Source: Saprospiraceae bacterium (GTDB lineage Bacteria; Bacteroidota; Bacteroidia; Chitinophagales; Saprospiraceae). Taken from it: a stretch of 64,000 bases of DNA. The number at the start of each line of letters is the position of its first letter. Position 1 is the first letter of the stretch. Below the pieces are notes generated by a model. The model was given only the letters and a program-made list of their open reading frames with translations, searched no databases and was not told the origin of the DNA. The DNA lies in NCBI GenBank assembly GCA_016711125.1, contig JADJTQ010000001.1:62001-126000 (forward strand), in the 5' to 3' direction. A program made the translations under genes and the position numbers. Shown piece after piece: positions 28,638-37,986 of this stretch.

Positions 28638-29015
28638 ATGAAGAGAGTATCGTTTCAGTTAGAGTTTCTTTTTCGGGCTTCACCCACCATCTTATATACC
28701 TTTCTCACTACCCCGGCATGTCTGGTTAGGTGGTTTTGTGATGGTGTTGATGTGAAAGAAGATGAATTTGTATTTGAATGGAGCGGATATGAGGAGGTTG
28801 CCCTCGTTATTGACGATATTGAAGAAGAGCGGCTCAGATTTCAATGGGAAGAAGCACCAGACAACGAATATTTGGAATTTCGGCTTGACATATCTCCAGT
28901 CACCAATGAAACTATTTTGAGTATCACCGACTTTTGTGATGAAGATGAGGTAGAAGACCAAAAGAAATTGTGGGCCAACCAAATTGATAATCTCCGCAGA
29001 GAAACCGGAGGCTAG
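28638..29015 (+). CDS. START-like / SRPBCC domain protein
   Basis: A 125-residue protein of the Bacteroidota START-like group within the SRPBCC (AHSA1) fold. It begins MKRVSFQLEFLFRASPTILY with TFLTTPACLVRWFCDGV, the typical first helices, and ends with IDNLRRETGG. These proteins have a hydrophobic cavity; a ligand or partner is not known. It lacks a signal peptide, so it is cytoplasmic. It precedes the polysaccharide exporter genes by 70 bases on the same strand, but a functional link is not implied. Codon use and GC content match the core genome. Confidence 0.82.
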   Translation: MKRVSFQLEFLFRASPTILYTFLTTPACLVRWFCDGVDVKEDEFVFEWSGYEEVALVIDDIEEERLRFQWEEAPDNEYLEFRLDISPVTNETILSITDFCDEDEVEDQKKLWANQIDNLRRETGG

Positions 29016-29085
29016 TCAACTGACTGGATTCTCATATCGTAGAGGCTAATATCGCTCCCGCACTCGTCCATAACCATTCATTGCA

Positions 29086-29878
29086 ATGAAAGAAAGGACC
29101 ATCATAACACCTGGAGGTTTATCGCTTGCCGCCTATTTCAAAGATCTATTGCGCTACAAACAATTGCTTGGGGCTTTTAGTTATCGCAATCTAAGGGCAA
29201 AATATGCACAAACCATGGCAGGAGTGTTATGGGCTGTGGTCAACCCCCTGCTGAGTCTCCTGATTTTGGGATTTGTATTTGGCAAAGTTGCCAAAATGGA
29301 TTCTGGAGGGATAGATCCATTTTTGTTTACCTCGGTAGGTCTGACAGCCTGGACTTATGTTTCAAGTGTCGCATCATGGTCAGGTACCGCGATTGTCAAT
29401 GCCCGTAATATGATTACTAAAATCTATTTTCCTCGTTTGATCATTCCGGCATCGACGGCGCTGGTTGGTGTGATTGACCTCTTGGTAGTGTTTATCATGG
29501 TTGGTGGTTTGTTTGTATATTCTTTATTTCCCATTTTTTTTGATTGCCACCTTAATATCTGGAGTAGTTGCCGGTATTTGGGTTGCCGCACTCTGTGTAC
29601 GATATCGTGATTTTCTCCACGTTGTTCCCTTTTTGTTAAGGATTGGTCTCTACGCCAGTCCGGTCGCCTATTCGATTGCTGCCATAGATGATCAATATCA
29701 TTTGCTTTATTTATTTAATCCGCTCACCGGCCTGCTTGAGGGTATGCGTTGGTGTTTTTTTGGAGGAATATTTCCCGCAACGGAAGTTTTTATTTTTACT
29801 GTCACGCTATTCTTTTTTCTTGTCACCGGGTTGATTTATTTTAACCGGGTTGAAAAAAATATTGCCGACATCATTTGA
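29086..29878 (+). CDS. ABC-2 type polysaccharide export permease, Wzm-like (one frameshift)
   Basis: The membrane subunit of an O-antigen/capsule or teichoic-acid-type exporter (TagG/Wzm). It begins with a cytoplasmic helix (AAYFKDLLRYKQLLGAFSYR then NLRAKYAQTMAGVLWAVVNP), the family hallmark, and has six membrane helices. The frame slips in a T run at 29534-29541 (SLFPIFF to LIATLISGVVAGIWVAALCV) and continues through RYRDFLHVVPFLLRIGLYAS and FNPLTGLLEGMRW. Corrected length is about 264 residues, normal. The stop is 11 bases before the ATPase gene start, so they form one transcript. The substrate is likely a lipid-linked polysaccharide, but no glycosyltransferase genes are adjacent. Confidence 0.9.
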
Positions 29879-29889
29879 ATTTTGATACC

Positions 29890-31115
29890 ATGGGACGAGC
29901 AATCACTGTGCAAAATATCAGTAAACAATTTAAAATTACAGCATTTCGCGATGACTCACTAAGATTTACATTGCAACAGGCACTTAAGTTCAACTTTTAT
30001 AAAAAAGTGCCGTTTGAGGCATTGAGAGATATTAGTTTCGAAATTGAAGAAGGTGAGGTATTTGGAATTATCGGAGTCAACGGATCTGGCAAAAGCACGT
30101 TGTTGAAAATACTTTCCAAAATTATGTTTCCAACTTCCGGGCATATCGAATTATTTGGAAAGATTAATACACTACTGGAAGTCGGTACCGGCTTTCACCC
30201 GGAACTGACGGGCAGAGAAAATGTATTTTTAAATGGATCAATTCTAGGATTAAGACGCCATGAAATTAAATCGAAGTTCGATGAGATCGTCGATTTTTCG
30301 GGAGTCGAACAATTTTTGGAAACACCGGTTAAGCATTATTCGAGTGGCATGTTTGTTCGATTGGCTTTTGCCGTTGCTGCGCATCTTGATCCGGATATAC
30401 TGATTGTCGATGAAGTGCTGTCGGTGGGAGACCATGCTTTTCAGCAAAAGTGCATGCGAAAAATGGAAGAGGAGGTTTTACAGGGCCGTACTGTCTTATT
30501 TGTGAGTCATAATATGGATCAGGTGCAAAAACTTTGTAACCGGGTTATGTTGTTGGATCAGGGCAGGTGCCATACCATTGGAGATCCCAGTGAGGTAATC
30601 CAAAGTTATTTAGGACAGTTTAGAAACATGGAAATTGATGCCTTTGTCCGCCCTGAAATTAGACAGGGCAATGGCCGCATCAGGTATCAAAATATTGAAG
30701 TCATCAATCAGGCTGGTCAAAATACCGTGAGCCTCATTGCTGGTGAAAACGTTGTTTTTCGGCTTCACTATCAGGGAATTGACCCTGCCCTGCGAAATGT
30801 AAATTTTCGAATATTGATTAAATCGGCTACCGGTCAGATTATTCTTGCATTGATCTCCAAGCTATATTTGCCTGCTGCCAGACTCATTAATAAGTCGGGA
30901 GAGATCGATTGCGTCCTACCAAAATTACCACTTAATGTGGGTCGCTATTTTTAGATATTGATGTCTTCCATGAGTATGAACTGGCTGATCAGGTCACTGA
31001 GGCTGCAACCTTTGAGGTAGTACCCGGACCGTTTTATCCAACCGGTGATTTGCCCGACAAAGAATTTTCAGTGCTGGCCAACTGCCAGTGGGAAATGTCT
31101 GACAGTGGCGGATGA
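29890..31115 (+). CDS. Polysaccharide export ATPase, Wzt-like (one frameshift)
   Basis: ATPase subunit partnering the adjacent permease. The nucleotide-binding domain (about residues 1-240) has Walker A GVNGSGKST, signature YSSGMFVRLAFA, Walker B ILIVDEVLSVGD and the H-loop FVSHNMDQV. The C-terminal domain from about residue 250 (RIRYQNIEVINQAGQ, VVFRLHYQGIDPAL) resembles the Wzt carbohydrate-binding domain that recognises the glycan end. A T-run slip at 30948-30952 stops the frame early. With one more T it continues LDIDVFHEYELADQVTEAAT to PFYPTGDLPDKEFSVLANCQ and a stop at 31113-31115. ATG 29890 is preferred to the TTG at 29875. Confidence 0.9.
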
Positions 31116-31251
31116 ATGTTTCTTATACGGTTGGAAAGGATGCCAACCATGGCCACATCAATAAAGGTTAGCGATGCAGTTCGTCCCCCCAAATGTGCCA
31201 ATGCCTTGCCTCCCAAAGATTGCCGTGCGTCCCCGCCGGCATCACCCAGTC

Positions 31252-33402
31252 CTATTTTTGTCGAGTCTTTTTAATAATCGCTAAGGCAACCTGAATTTTA
31301 TAAATCGGATAAGGCGTCTGAATATATTCGGTGATCAACGCGGGATCAAATGATTTTTTTGCCAGTCTCCAAGCTTCTATAACTTCATGCAGCATGGGCT
31401 CACTGATGAATTGATGTAAATTGATATCTTCTCCTTTTATATAAAGTTCAGTGAGATGGTCATACACCCGGTCGCGCTTGATACCACGTTGCTTGGCAAT
31501 TTGCTCCGGGCTCAATCCTTGTCTCAACATAGCCAGGGATTCCAAATGGCTGCCTCCTTTTACATTCTTTATAATTTCCTGCTGATTGATAAAATCTTGC
31601 ACAATCCTTAAAATGGATTGACCATATTTCTCCAGTTTGTAATCGCCAATGCCGGAAATATTGATCAGATCCATTAAGGTCGTCGGTCGATCAGCTACAA
31701 TTTGCTGTAAAACCCGGTCATTAAAGATCACATAGGCCGGCAATTTTTCTTTAACGGCCTGATTTTTACGCCAGTCTTTGAGCAGGCTCATAAAATGAAC
31801 ATCAAATGTTTCATTTTTTGTAAGTGGTTTTAATTCAGGTTGTTTTGTTTTATAGTTAAGTGGTTTGGTGAGTTTTATTTTTCGTTTATCCAATAATATA
31901 TCATCCGATAAACTGGTTAACCTCAGATTAGAGTGTTGGGTATAATCTATCATTAAGAGCCCTTGATTGATCATTTGAGTCACAAAGTGTATCCAATCTA
32001 TCCTGGATATTTCGCGGCCAGCTCCATAACTACGCAGATCATTGAGTCCCTGTGTAAAAATATCTTTTCGGCCCGAAGCTCTTAGTATATCGACCAGCAT
32101 TCCCAGATTTATGGTTTCGTCCGATTCTTTACAAGCAGCGATTGCATGTTTTACTATTTGGCTGCCGTCAAATCCTTTGGGAGGATGTGTGCATATGTCG
32201 CAATGCATGCAAGGTTTTTCACGATATTCACCAAAATAATTTAAAATTAAGTTAGTCCTGCAATTGGTCGCCTGGGTGAATTCCCAGATGCGATCTAATT
32301 TTTGATGTTGTACAGCTTTAAAGTCGGGACCCGATTCACTTTCGTCGATAAATTTTCTAAAAATATTGATATCCTGAAAATTGTAAAACAAGAGCGCCTC
32401 AGCCGGTGATCCATCCCGGCCAGAACGGCCAATTTCCTGGTAATAACTTTCAATATTCTTGGGTAAATTGTAATGGATCACCCATCGAATGTTTGATTTG
32501 TCAATGCCCATGCCAAAGGCAATCGTGGCACAGACGATTTGCAGTTCATCTTTTTGAAAAGCCTCTTGCACTTTTTTGCGCCTGCCCGATTCAAGTTCGG
32601 CGTGATAGTAAGCGGCTCTATATCCTGTGGCCCTGAGTTTTTCGGCGATTTCTTCGGTGCTTTTCCGACTCAGGCAATAGATGATACCAGCTTCGTTTTT
32701 GTGCTGTTTTAAGAAAGCATTGATCTGCTGGAGCCTGCCCTGGGCCGGTCTGACTTGTAAGTGGATGTTGGGTCTTTCGAAGGAGGAGAGAAATACTCTG
32801 GGATTCTTCATGTCCAACTTCTGACAAATGTCCTGTTGAGTGGCCTTATCCGCAGTGGCGGTCAGCGCCATGACCGGCGTACGAGGCAATTCTCGCATCA
32901 GTTGGGTGAGCTGAGCATAGACGGGACGAAAATCGTTACCCCAGATTGAGATGCAATGGGCTTCATCTATCGCCAGCAGGTCGATTTTTTTTTGTTTGAT
33001 GTATTGAATAAACCTGGGCATGACCGCTTTCTCAGGAGATATATAGAGCAACCGGATTTTGCCATTTTCCAGGTTACGAAAGACTGTTTGTTTTTCGGCC
33101 GATGAAAGGCTGCTGTTGATATAATTAGCTTCTACATTGTATCCCCGTAGATTGGACACCTGATCAGCCATCAGGGCGATCAGTGGCGAGATCACCAGCG
33201 TTAGCCCTTCGCTGATCAATGCCGGTAGTTGATAACACATCGACTTGCCTCCGCCAGTTGGCATGATCACCAGACAATCATTGCCTTCCAGTACATGATT
33301 CATGATCGGAAGCTGATCTGGTCTGAAGCGATCATAGCCAAATACCGACCGAAGTTGCGTTTGCAACCTTTCATCATACCCGGGCTTCATAACATCTTTC
33401 AT
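31252..33402 (-). CDS. recQ: ATP-dependent DNA helicase RecQ
   Basis: A 716-residue 3'-5' helicase for recombination and fork repair. Motif I is MPTGGGKSMCYQLPA and motif II AIDEAHCISIWGNDFRP. Motifs V and VI are ATIAFGMGIDKSNIRWVIHY and YYQEIGRSGRDG. The zinc-binding cysteines are in NCRTNLILNYFGE and KPCMHCDICTH. A winged-helix RQC region follows, then an HRDC domain (IFNDRVLQQIVADRPTTLMD) and a C-terminal helix-turn-helix (LSPEQIAKQRGIKRDRVYDH), the complete RecQ layout of Bacteroidota. The ATG at 33402 is chosen over the TTG four codons upstream. It stands alone on its strand, with about 130 bases of gene-free spacer to the exporter ATPase. Confidence 0.95.
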   Translation of the reverse strand: MKDVMKPGYDERLQTQLRSVFGYDRFRPDQLPIMNHVLEGNDCLVIMPTGGGKSMCYQLPALISEGLTLVISPLIALMADQVSNLRGYNVEANYINSSLSSAEKQTVFRNLENGKIRLLYISPEKAVMPRFIQYIKQKKIDLLAIDEAHCISIWGNDFRPVYAQLTQLMRELPRTPVMALTATADKATQQDICQKLDMKNPRVFLSSFERPNIHLQVRPAQGRLQQINAFLKQHKNEAGIIYCLSRKSTEEIAEKLRATGYRAAYYHAELESGRRKKVQEAFQKDELQIVCATIAFGMGIDKSNIRWVIHYNLPKNIESYYQEIGRSGRDGSPAEALLFYNFQDINIFRKFIDESESGPDFKAVQHQKLDRIWEFTQATNCRTNLILNYFGEYREKPCMHCDICTHPPKGFDGSQIVKHAIAACKESDETINLGMLVDILRASGRKDIFTQGLNDLRSYGAGREISRIDWIHFVTQMINQGLLMIDYTQHSNLRLTSLSDDILLDKRKIKLTKPLNYKTKQPELKPLTKNETFDVHFMSLLKDWRKNQAVKEKLPAYVIFNDRVLQQIVADRPTTLMDLINISGIGDYKLEKYGQSILRIVQDFINQQEIIKNVKGGSHLESLAMLRQGLSPEQIAKQRGIKRDRVYDHLTELYIKGEDINLHQFISEPMLHEVIEAWRLAKKSFDPALITEYIQTPYPIYKIQVALAIIKKTRQK

Positions 33403-33702
33403 GTGGCAGACCAATATACGAGATCTTTAGCAACAAGGTTTTCTCAGCGTTAGTCGACTGATCTTGATGGTTTGCCAGCTTAAGTGTTTCATTGATCGAA
33501 ACATATTGAATCATGTCTGGCATGAGACATCTTTATTCTAACCTGGTGCAAATAGGTCAAGTTTGTTAAAATTAATTTAAAGCCCAAAATAAAGACACCA
33601 TTCAGCGAACAAATGCGTCTTTCTTACACTTATAATAATTGAAAATATTGCAGCTAATTTGCTGCTGAAATACCAGGAGAATCAAAAATTGAAACATAAG
33701 CT

Positions 33703-35211
33703 ATGAGAAAGATTTTGTTGTTTGCCTTTGCAGTGGCGATCGGTGGTCTTATGATGTTTGGAAGCATCAAATATTTCGGATTTGGTATCGATCAAAAAAT
33801 AATCAATAGTGCCGAAAACACCCCGACACACTTCACCAATTACGCCAAAGTAGACCCGACTATCACCGCACCTGTCGATTTTACCATGGCGGCCGAAAAA
33901 ACAATTCCGGCAGTAGTGCATATTCGCTCATCTGTCAAAATGAGTGGTGATGCATATGCTCAGAGTCCTTTTGATTTTAAAGATATGCCCGATCCGTTTA
34001 AAGAATTTTTTGGCATGCCAGATGACGAAACTCACCGTGGCAAACAGGATCGCCAGGCTCCGATGCGGCAAGGTAGCGGATCTGGGGTCATCATTACCGC
34101 AGACGGCTATATTGTGACGAACAATCACGTGGTAGCTGATGCCGAAGAGGTGCTGGTCACATTAAATGACCGGCGTTCATATAGTGCTACCGTGATTGGA
34201 GTGGACCCTTCAACCGATGTAGCCTTGATTAAAATTGACGAAAAAGATCTACAGGTCATCGAATTTGCTAATTCGGACGCTGTTAAGGTGGGCCAATGGG
34301 CCATTGCAGTGGGCAATCCATTTAGCTTATCATCAACGGTGACCGCAGGTATCGTCAGCGCGACAGCACGTAATATCAACATTATGCAGGATCGCGCTCC
34401 GATCGAGTCGTTTATTCAAACAGACGCAGCGGTAAATCCAGGCAATAGCGGTGGTGCGCTAGTCGATCTGCAAGGCAATCTGATCGGCATCAATACGGCA
34501 ATTGCTTCACCTACGGGATCTTATTCGGGGTATGCCTTTGCGGTGCCCAGTAACATGGTCAATAAAGTAATTGCCGATTTGAAAGAATTTGGTGTCGTCC
34601 AACGTGGTTTTATCGGAGCTCTGATTCGCGATGTCAGCAATGATTTAGCTAAAGAAAAAGGATTGTCTTCGACGGTGGGTGTTTATGTAGATAGTCTTAC
34701 AGCCAATAGTGCTGCACAGGAAGCCGGAATAAAGTCAGGCGATATTATCGTCAAAGTCGATAATCAGGGGGTTAATTCATCACCACAGCTATTAGAAAAA
34801 ATTGGTCGTCACCGACCTGGAGATGAAGTGCCGATCACCGTGCTTCGAAATGGAAGTGAAAAAGAGGTAGTGGTAACTTTAAAAAACCGGGAGGGCAACA
34901 CCGATCCGGTCACCAAAAAGGCCGTCAATGATCTGACCAGCGTATTGGGAGCTGAATTTCAGACACTCACAAGCAAGGAGGCAGAGCATTATGAAATAGA
35001 CGGTGGTGTCAAGGTTGCGAGTTTAGGCCGGGGAAAATTGGCCCAGGAAACCGATATTAAAGAGGGTTTCATCATCACAAAAGTAAACCGGCAGCATGTA
35101 ACCTCAGCCGAGCAATTGCAAAAGATCCTGGAAAGCGAACAAGGAGGAGTGATGATAGAAGGGGTTTATCCAGGCAGTAAAAAGACGTATTATTATGCCT
35201 TTGGCATGTAA
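33703..35211 (+). CDS. Do-family periplasmic serine protease (DegP/HtrA)
   Basis: A 502-residue envelope stress protease. The signal sequence MRKILLFAFAVAIGGLMMFG may stay as an anchor. The catalytic triad is visible as His in TNNHVVADAEE, Asp in DPSTDVALIKI and Ser in NPGNSGGALVD. Two PDZ domains follow: AAQEAGIKSGDIIVKVDNQG at about residue 345 and a second one near 455 (TDIKEGFIITKVNRQHV). Length and layout match DegP/DegQ-type proteins that degrade or refold misfolded periplasmic proteins. No start ambiguity. It is transcribed alone, and the region after it is filled with short repeats and no obvious terminator. Confidence 0.94.
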   Translation: MRKILLFAFAVAIGGLMMFGSIKYFGFGIDQKIINSAENTPTHFTNYAKVDPTITAPVDFTMAAEKTIPAVVHIRSSVKMSGDAYAQSPFDFKDMPDPFKEFFGMPDDETHRGKQDRQAPMRQGSGSGVIITADGYIVTNNHVVADAEEVLVTLNDRRSYSATVIGVDPSTDVALIKIDEKDLQVIEFANSDAVKVGQWAIAVGNPFSLSSTVTAGIVSATARNINIMQDRAPIESFIQTDAAVNPGNSGGALVDLQGNLIGINTAIASPTGSYSGYAFAVPSNMVNKVIADLKEFGVVQRGFIGALIRDVSNDLAKEKGLSSTVGVYVDSLTANSAAQEAGIKSGDIIVKVDNQGVNSSPQLLEKIGRHRPGDEVPITVLRNGSEKEVVVTLKNREGNTDPVTKKAVNDLTSVLGAEFQTLTSKEAEHYEIDGGVKVASLGRGKLAQETDIKEGFIITKVNRQHVTSAEQLQKILESEQGGVMIEGVYPGSKKTYYYAFGM

Positions 35212-35549
35212 GGATGTGATTTCTGATTTTTGAAAATCTACAATCAGAAATCTACAATCATCAATCAAAAAGATAGCAGTAGAGTTTTTAGTAGAATCAT
35301 TAGGTTCAGGGTTTCTATTAAGGGTGTGGCGTCAGTCATGCCCTTAATAATTTCTGATTTCTGATTGCGGGTTTCAGATTTGACGAATTCAAAGAAAATT
35401 TGATTACGATAGAGTTTTCTTTGAATCATTGGAGAGCCGCGGATCTACATCCGCGGTATTGATCAGTACAAAGAGACCGAAGACCAGGTCCTTGAATAAA
35501 AACTTAATTTTACGAAATCCTAAATCCTAAATCACCATCCACAATCAAT
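35212..35549. repeat. Intergenic repeat cluster with a perfect hairpin
   Basis: This 338-base spacer has no gene. It holds AATCTACAATCAGAAATC-type units at 35217-35266 and 35350-35385, and AAATCCTAAATCCTAAATC at 35515-35545. A hairpin CCGCGGATCTACATCCGCGG lies at 35437-35456, with an 8-base perfect stem and no T run, so it is not a typical terminator. Confidence 0.75.
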
Positions 35550-35852
35550 ATGATTTACATAACACAACTAATTTTTATAAAGGAAGGAAAAGAGCAAGCC
35601 TTTCTTGAATTTGAATCATCTGCCATTCCCTTGATGGAAAAATATAATGGAAAAATTCTTTACAGAATAAGACCTGGTGATGAAAGCTTTGTCAATAAGA
35701 CTTCGAAAACACCCTACGAAATTCATTTTATTTCTTTCGAAACTGAGGATGATCTTAATCAGTTTCTTCTGGATGAGGATAGACAGAAGATCATGCACCT
35801 CAAAGAGGAATCGATTGAATCAACCATTTTAGTGAAAGGAGTCAGGATGTAG
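35550..35852 (+). CDS. DUF1330-like dimeric alpha-beta barrel protein
   Basis: A 100-residue cytoplasmic protein of ferredoxin-like fold. It begins MIYITQLIFIKEGKEQAFLE, continues with a helix FESSAIPLMEKYNGKILYRI, and has the strand YEIHFISFETEDDLNQFL, the pattern of DUF1330 or antibiotic-biosynthesis-monooxygenase-type barrels. Such proteins are often small oxygenases or of unknown function; no cofactor residue can be assigned. It is followed after 3 bases by the GIY-YIG gene and is probably co-transcribed with it. It is flanked by repeat-rich spacers. Confidence 0.65.
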   Translation: MIYITQLIFIKEGKEQAFLEFESSAIPLMEKYNGKILYRIRPGDESFVNKTSKTPYEIHFISFETEDDLNQFLLDEDRQKIMHLKEESIESTILVKGVRM

Positions 35853-35855
35853 GGC

Positions 35856-36164
35856 ATGGCGATCATCCAGAAATTTGTCTATGTCTACATCATTCATTGT
35901 TCAGATGATAGCTATTATGTTGGGGTGACAAATTCTCTGAAGGATCGATATATGCATCATGAATTGGGAACAAATCCAAAGGCCTACACATATCGTAGAA
36001 GGCCACTTAAAGCCCTATATTGGGAAATCCGTGATTCAGCTATGGATGGAATTTTGCGTGAGAAACAACTCAAGGGATGGACCCGTGCAAAGAAAAGAGC
36101 CTTAATAGAAGGTAATATTTCAGAGTTGAAAAGGCTGTCAGCCTCCTTTCGGCGGGCTCAATGA
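35856..36164 (+). CDS. GIY-YIG nuclease family protein
   Basis: A 102-residue single-domain GIY-YIG protein like YhbQ/URI-type small nucleases. The domain opens VYVYIIHCSDDSYYVGVTNS, with the GIY and YIG elements changed to VYI and YVG. The catalytic-type arginine is in LKDRYMHHE, and the downstream ALYWEIRDSAMDGILREKQL contains the usual E-Q helix. A role in DNA structure-specific cleavage is inferred from the family. The last residues RRAQ and the stop are encoded by the first unit of the tandem repeat beginning at 36151, so the native C-terminus may have been altered. Confidence 0.8.
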   Translation: MAIIQKFVYVYIIHCSDDSYYVGVTNSLKDRYMHHELGTNPKAYTYRRRPLKALYWEIRDSAMDGILREKQLKGWTRAKKRALIEGNISELKRLSASFRRAQ

Positions 36165-36212
36165 CTCCACGGCGGGCTCAGCGTGACCCTGTGGCAGACT
36201 CAGAGTGACTCC
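36151..36212. repeat. Tandem repeat, three units of about 21 bases
   Basis: Units GGCGGGCTCAATGACTCCAC (36151), GGCGGGCTCAGCGTGACCCT (36171) and GGCAGACTCAGAGTGACTCC (36193). The first unit overlaps the 3' end of the GIY-YIG gene and supplies its stop codon. Confidence 0.75.
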
Positions 36213-36251
36213 GATTTTTATTGAAACCTAGAGACCAAGAAGAAACAAAAA

Positions 36252-36275
36252 GTCAGCCTGACCTTGTCGAAGGCT
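36252..36275. repeat. Short dispersed-type repeat (GTCAGCCTGACCTTGTCGAA)
   Basis: GTCAGCCTGACCTTGTCGAA followed by GGCT, a sequence type I recall as widespread between genes in Bacteroidota. On the minus strand it encodes the last residues PSTRSG and the stop of the dehydrogenase gene. Confidence 0.6.
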
Positions 36276-37986
36276 TCGCCTCTTTAATTTTCCGGATCCA
36301 ACCATCAGCTTTGGTTATTACATACATTTCCCGGGCATAAGGATCATATCCAATCCGTAGATGCAACCGTTTTGTGTGACTCATTTCCTGCAGTGTTGTT
36401 TCTTGCCCATTTTTGACAATGGTTAATTCGTATATCGATGAGTCCGATAAGCGGGCATTTATATTGGCATAAAACAATTTACCATTTACAATATCGCCAA
36501 AAATATATTTGTTTTTTAATGCAGTTAAATCACCTTCATAGACAAAACCTCCACTGATGGCATATCCATCTTCGTGATCATATTGGGCAAAAGGTCTTTT
36601 ATAGAGCTCAAGATCACCGGGTGAGAGTTGGTACACCGTTTTTTTATCTTCGATGGTGTTGATGCCATAATTGCCTTCCCGTCGTGGCCAGCCGTAGTCG
36701 CCTCCTTTTTCGATGATATTGATTTCTTCAATATTTGACTCGCCAATGTCAGTAGCGATCATCCGGTTTTGATGTTGGATGTCCCAACTAAACCGGTGGG
36801 CATTGCGAAATCCGTATGCATAGATTTCTTGCACGGTGTTTGGGTCTGCTTCATGGATAAAGGGATTGCTGGCCGGGATACCGTACTTTCCGTTTTTACT
36901 ATTATCGCCAGCTGGATCAATTCGCATTATGGTGCCGAGAAACGAGGTAAGCCGATGACACATATCAGGCCGGCCAATATTATTGGAGCCCCCGTCACCA
37001 TAGCTAAAATACAATAAGCCATTTTCCGGATCAGACGAATTGAGGGCATGATTAAATTGCAGGTCCTGAGCTCCATGACCAAAGGTAGGTGCATGCAGGC
37101 GAAGTAACTCTCGATAGATACCAGTGAAGGACTCCTTAGACACATCTTCCATTGTCCATTCGGAAACAATCCATTGTACGTCTGAATGTACCGAGTCGGT
37201 GATACCGTAATCGGCTATCTGGTCTTGATAGGTCTCAGCATACATAATGTAGAACAAACCATTCTGCATAAAACCGGGATGAAAATCAAAGCTGGCGATG
37301 CCGGTGGCGATCCCCGGCCCACTTTGAAATCCTGGTACGTGATTGCGGATATCCAGAAAGACGTTTGCCTGATTTCCGCTGATGCAATAGATGATTCCAT
37401 CCTGATCACTGACATGTAGGCTGCCGTCGGCCGAAGGGTGAGCCCTGAGAGTCACAATGCCAAGATCAGGAGAACTACCTTCAATCTGGGGTACCTGAAT
37501 CACATCCTCGAGGTTTATTTGAATTTCTGATTTTAATACCGGTAATACGAGCCTTCCTGTCACACCATTTTTCAGGATGTCACGATGGGTGGAGAGGGCG
37601 GTAATCTGTTGGTTTTGCGACTGTTCGTGTATATAAGCCAAAATGGATTTTATTTGAGTTTCTTGCATCCATCCAAAAGGTGGCATGACTTGTTTGTAAC
37701 GGCTTTGCAAAGCGATTGCTCTTTCATCACCATTGTCGATGGCCTTGCTTGGATTACTGACAAATTGTACCAGATCTTGCTGTGGAAGCACTGAGGTGAT
37801 ATCACCAAGAGGTGGACCAAACCCATCCTCCTGAAGGCCATGACAGGAGCTGCAATATTTGCCAAAAAGTAATTTGCCTTCTTCTAATGTGGCCGCGTCA
37901 GCCGGATAATCATCTTTACAGCCGCTGAACAACATCAGGCTAAATGAGGCAATCAGGACCAGCCAATAAAGCGATGTACGAATCAT
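36253..37986 (-). CDS. Cytochrome c / PQQ-type sugar dehydrogenase fusion lipoprotein (heme domain first)
   Basis: A lipoprotein of about 577 residues starting at 37986 (MIRTSLYWLVLIASFSLMLF then SGC, the lipobox). A cytochrome c domain follows at once: LLFGKYCSSCHGL holds the CxxCH heme site and VMPPFGWM a likely methionine ligand. From about residue 130 a six-bladed glucose/sorbosone dehydrogenase-type propeller follows (LYYFSYGDGGS region, IMRIDPAGDNSKNGKYGIPA, EIYAYGFRNAHRFSWD, EINIIEKGGDYGWPRREG). It probably oxidises a sugar or alcohol in the periplasm and passes electrons to its own heme. The C-terminal PSTRSG and stop come from an intergenic repeat. The second fusion at 42119 has the reverse domain order. 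Confidence 0.85.
   Translation of the reverse strand: MIRTSLYWLVLIASFSLMLFSGCKDDYPADAATLEEGKLLFGKYCSSCHGLQEDGFGPPLGDITSVLPQQDLVQFVSNPSKAIDNGDERAIALQSRYKQVMPPFGWMQETQIKSILAYIHEQSQNQQITALSTHRDILKNGVTGRLVLPVLKSEIQINLEDVIQVPQIEGSSPDLGIVTLRAHPSADGSLHVSDQDGIIYCISGNQANVFLDIRNHVPGFQSGPGIATGIASFDFHPGFMQNGLFYIMYAETYQDQIADYGITDSVHSDVQWIVSEWTMEDVSKESFTGIYRELLRLHAPTFGHGAQDLQFNHALNSSDPENGLLYFSYGDGGSNNIGRPDMCHRLTSFLGTIMRIDPAGDNSKNGKYGIPASNPFIHEADPNTVQEIYAYGFRNAHRFSWDIQHQNRMIATDIGESNIEEINIIEKGGDYGWPRREGNYGINTIEDKKTVYQLSPGDLELYKRPFAQYDHEDGYAISGGFVYEGDLTALKNKYIFGDIVNGKLFYANINARLSDSSIYELTIVKNGQETTLQEMSHTKRLHLRIGYDPYAREMYVITKADGWIRKIKEAKPSTRSG

Noticed and set aside
31116..31251. Short gene between the Wzt-type ATPase and recQ
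   Set aside because: Only frames below 60 codons without motifs; the spacer is better read as untranslated after correcting the ATPase frame.
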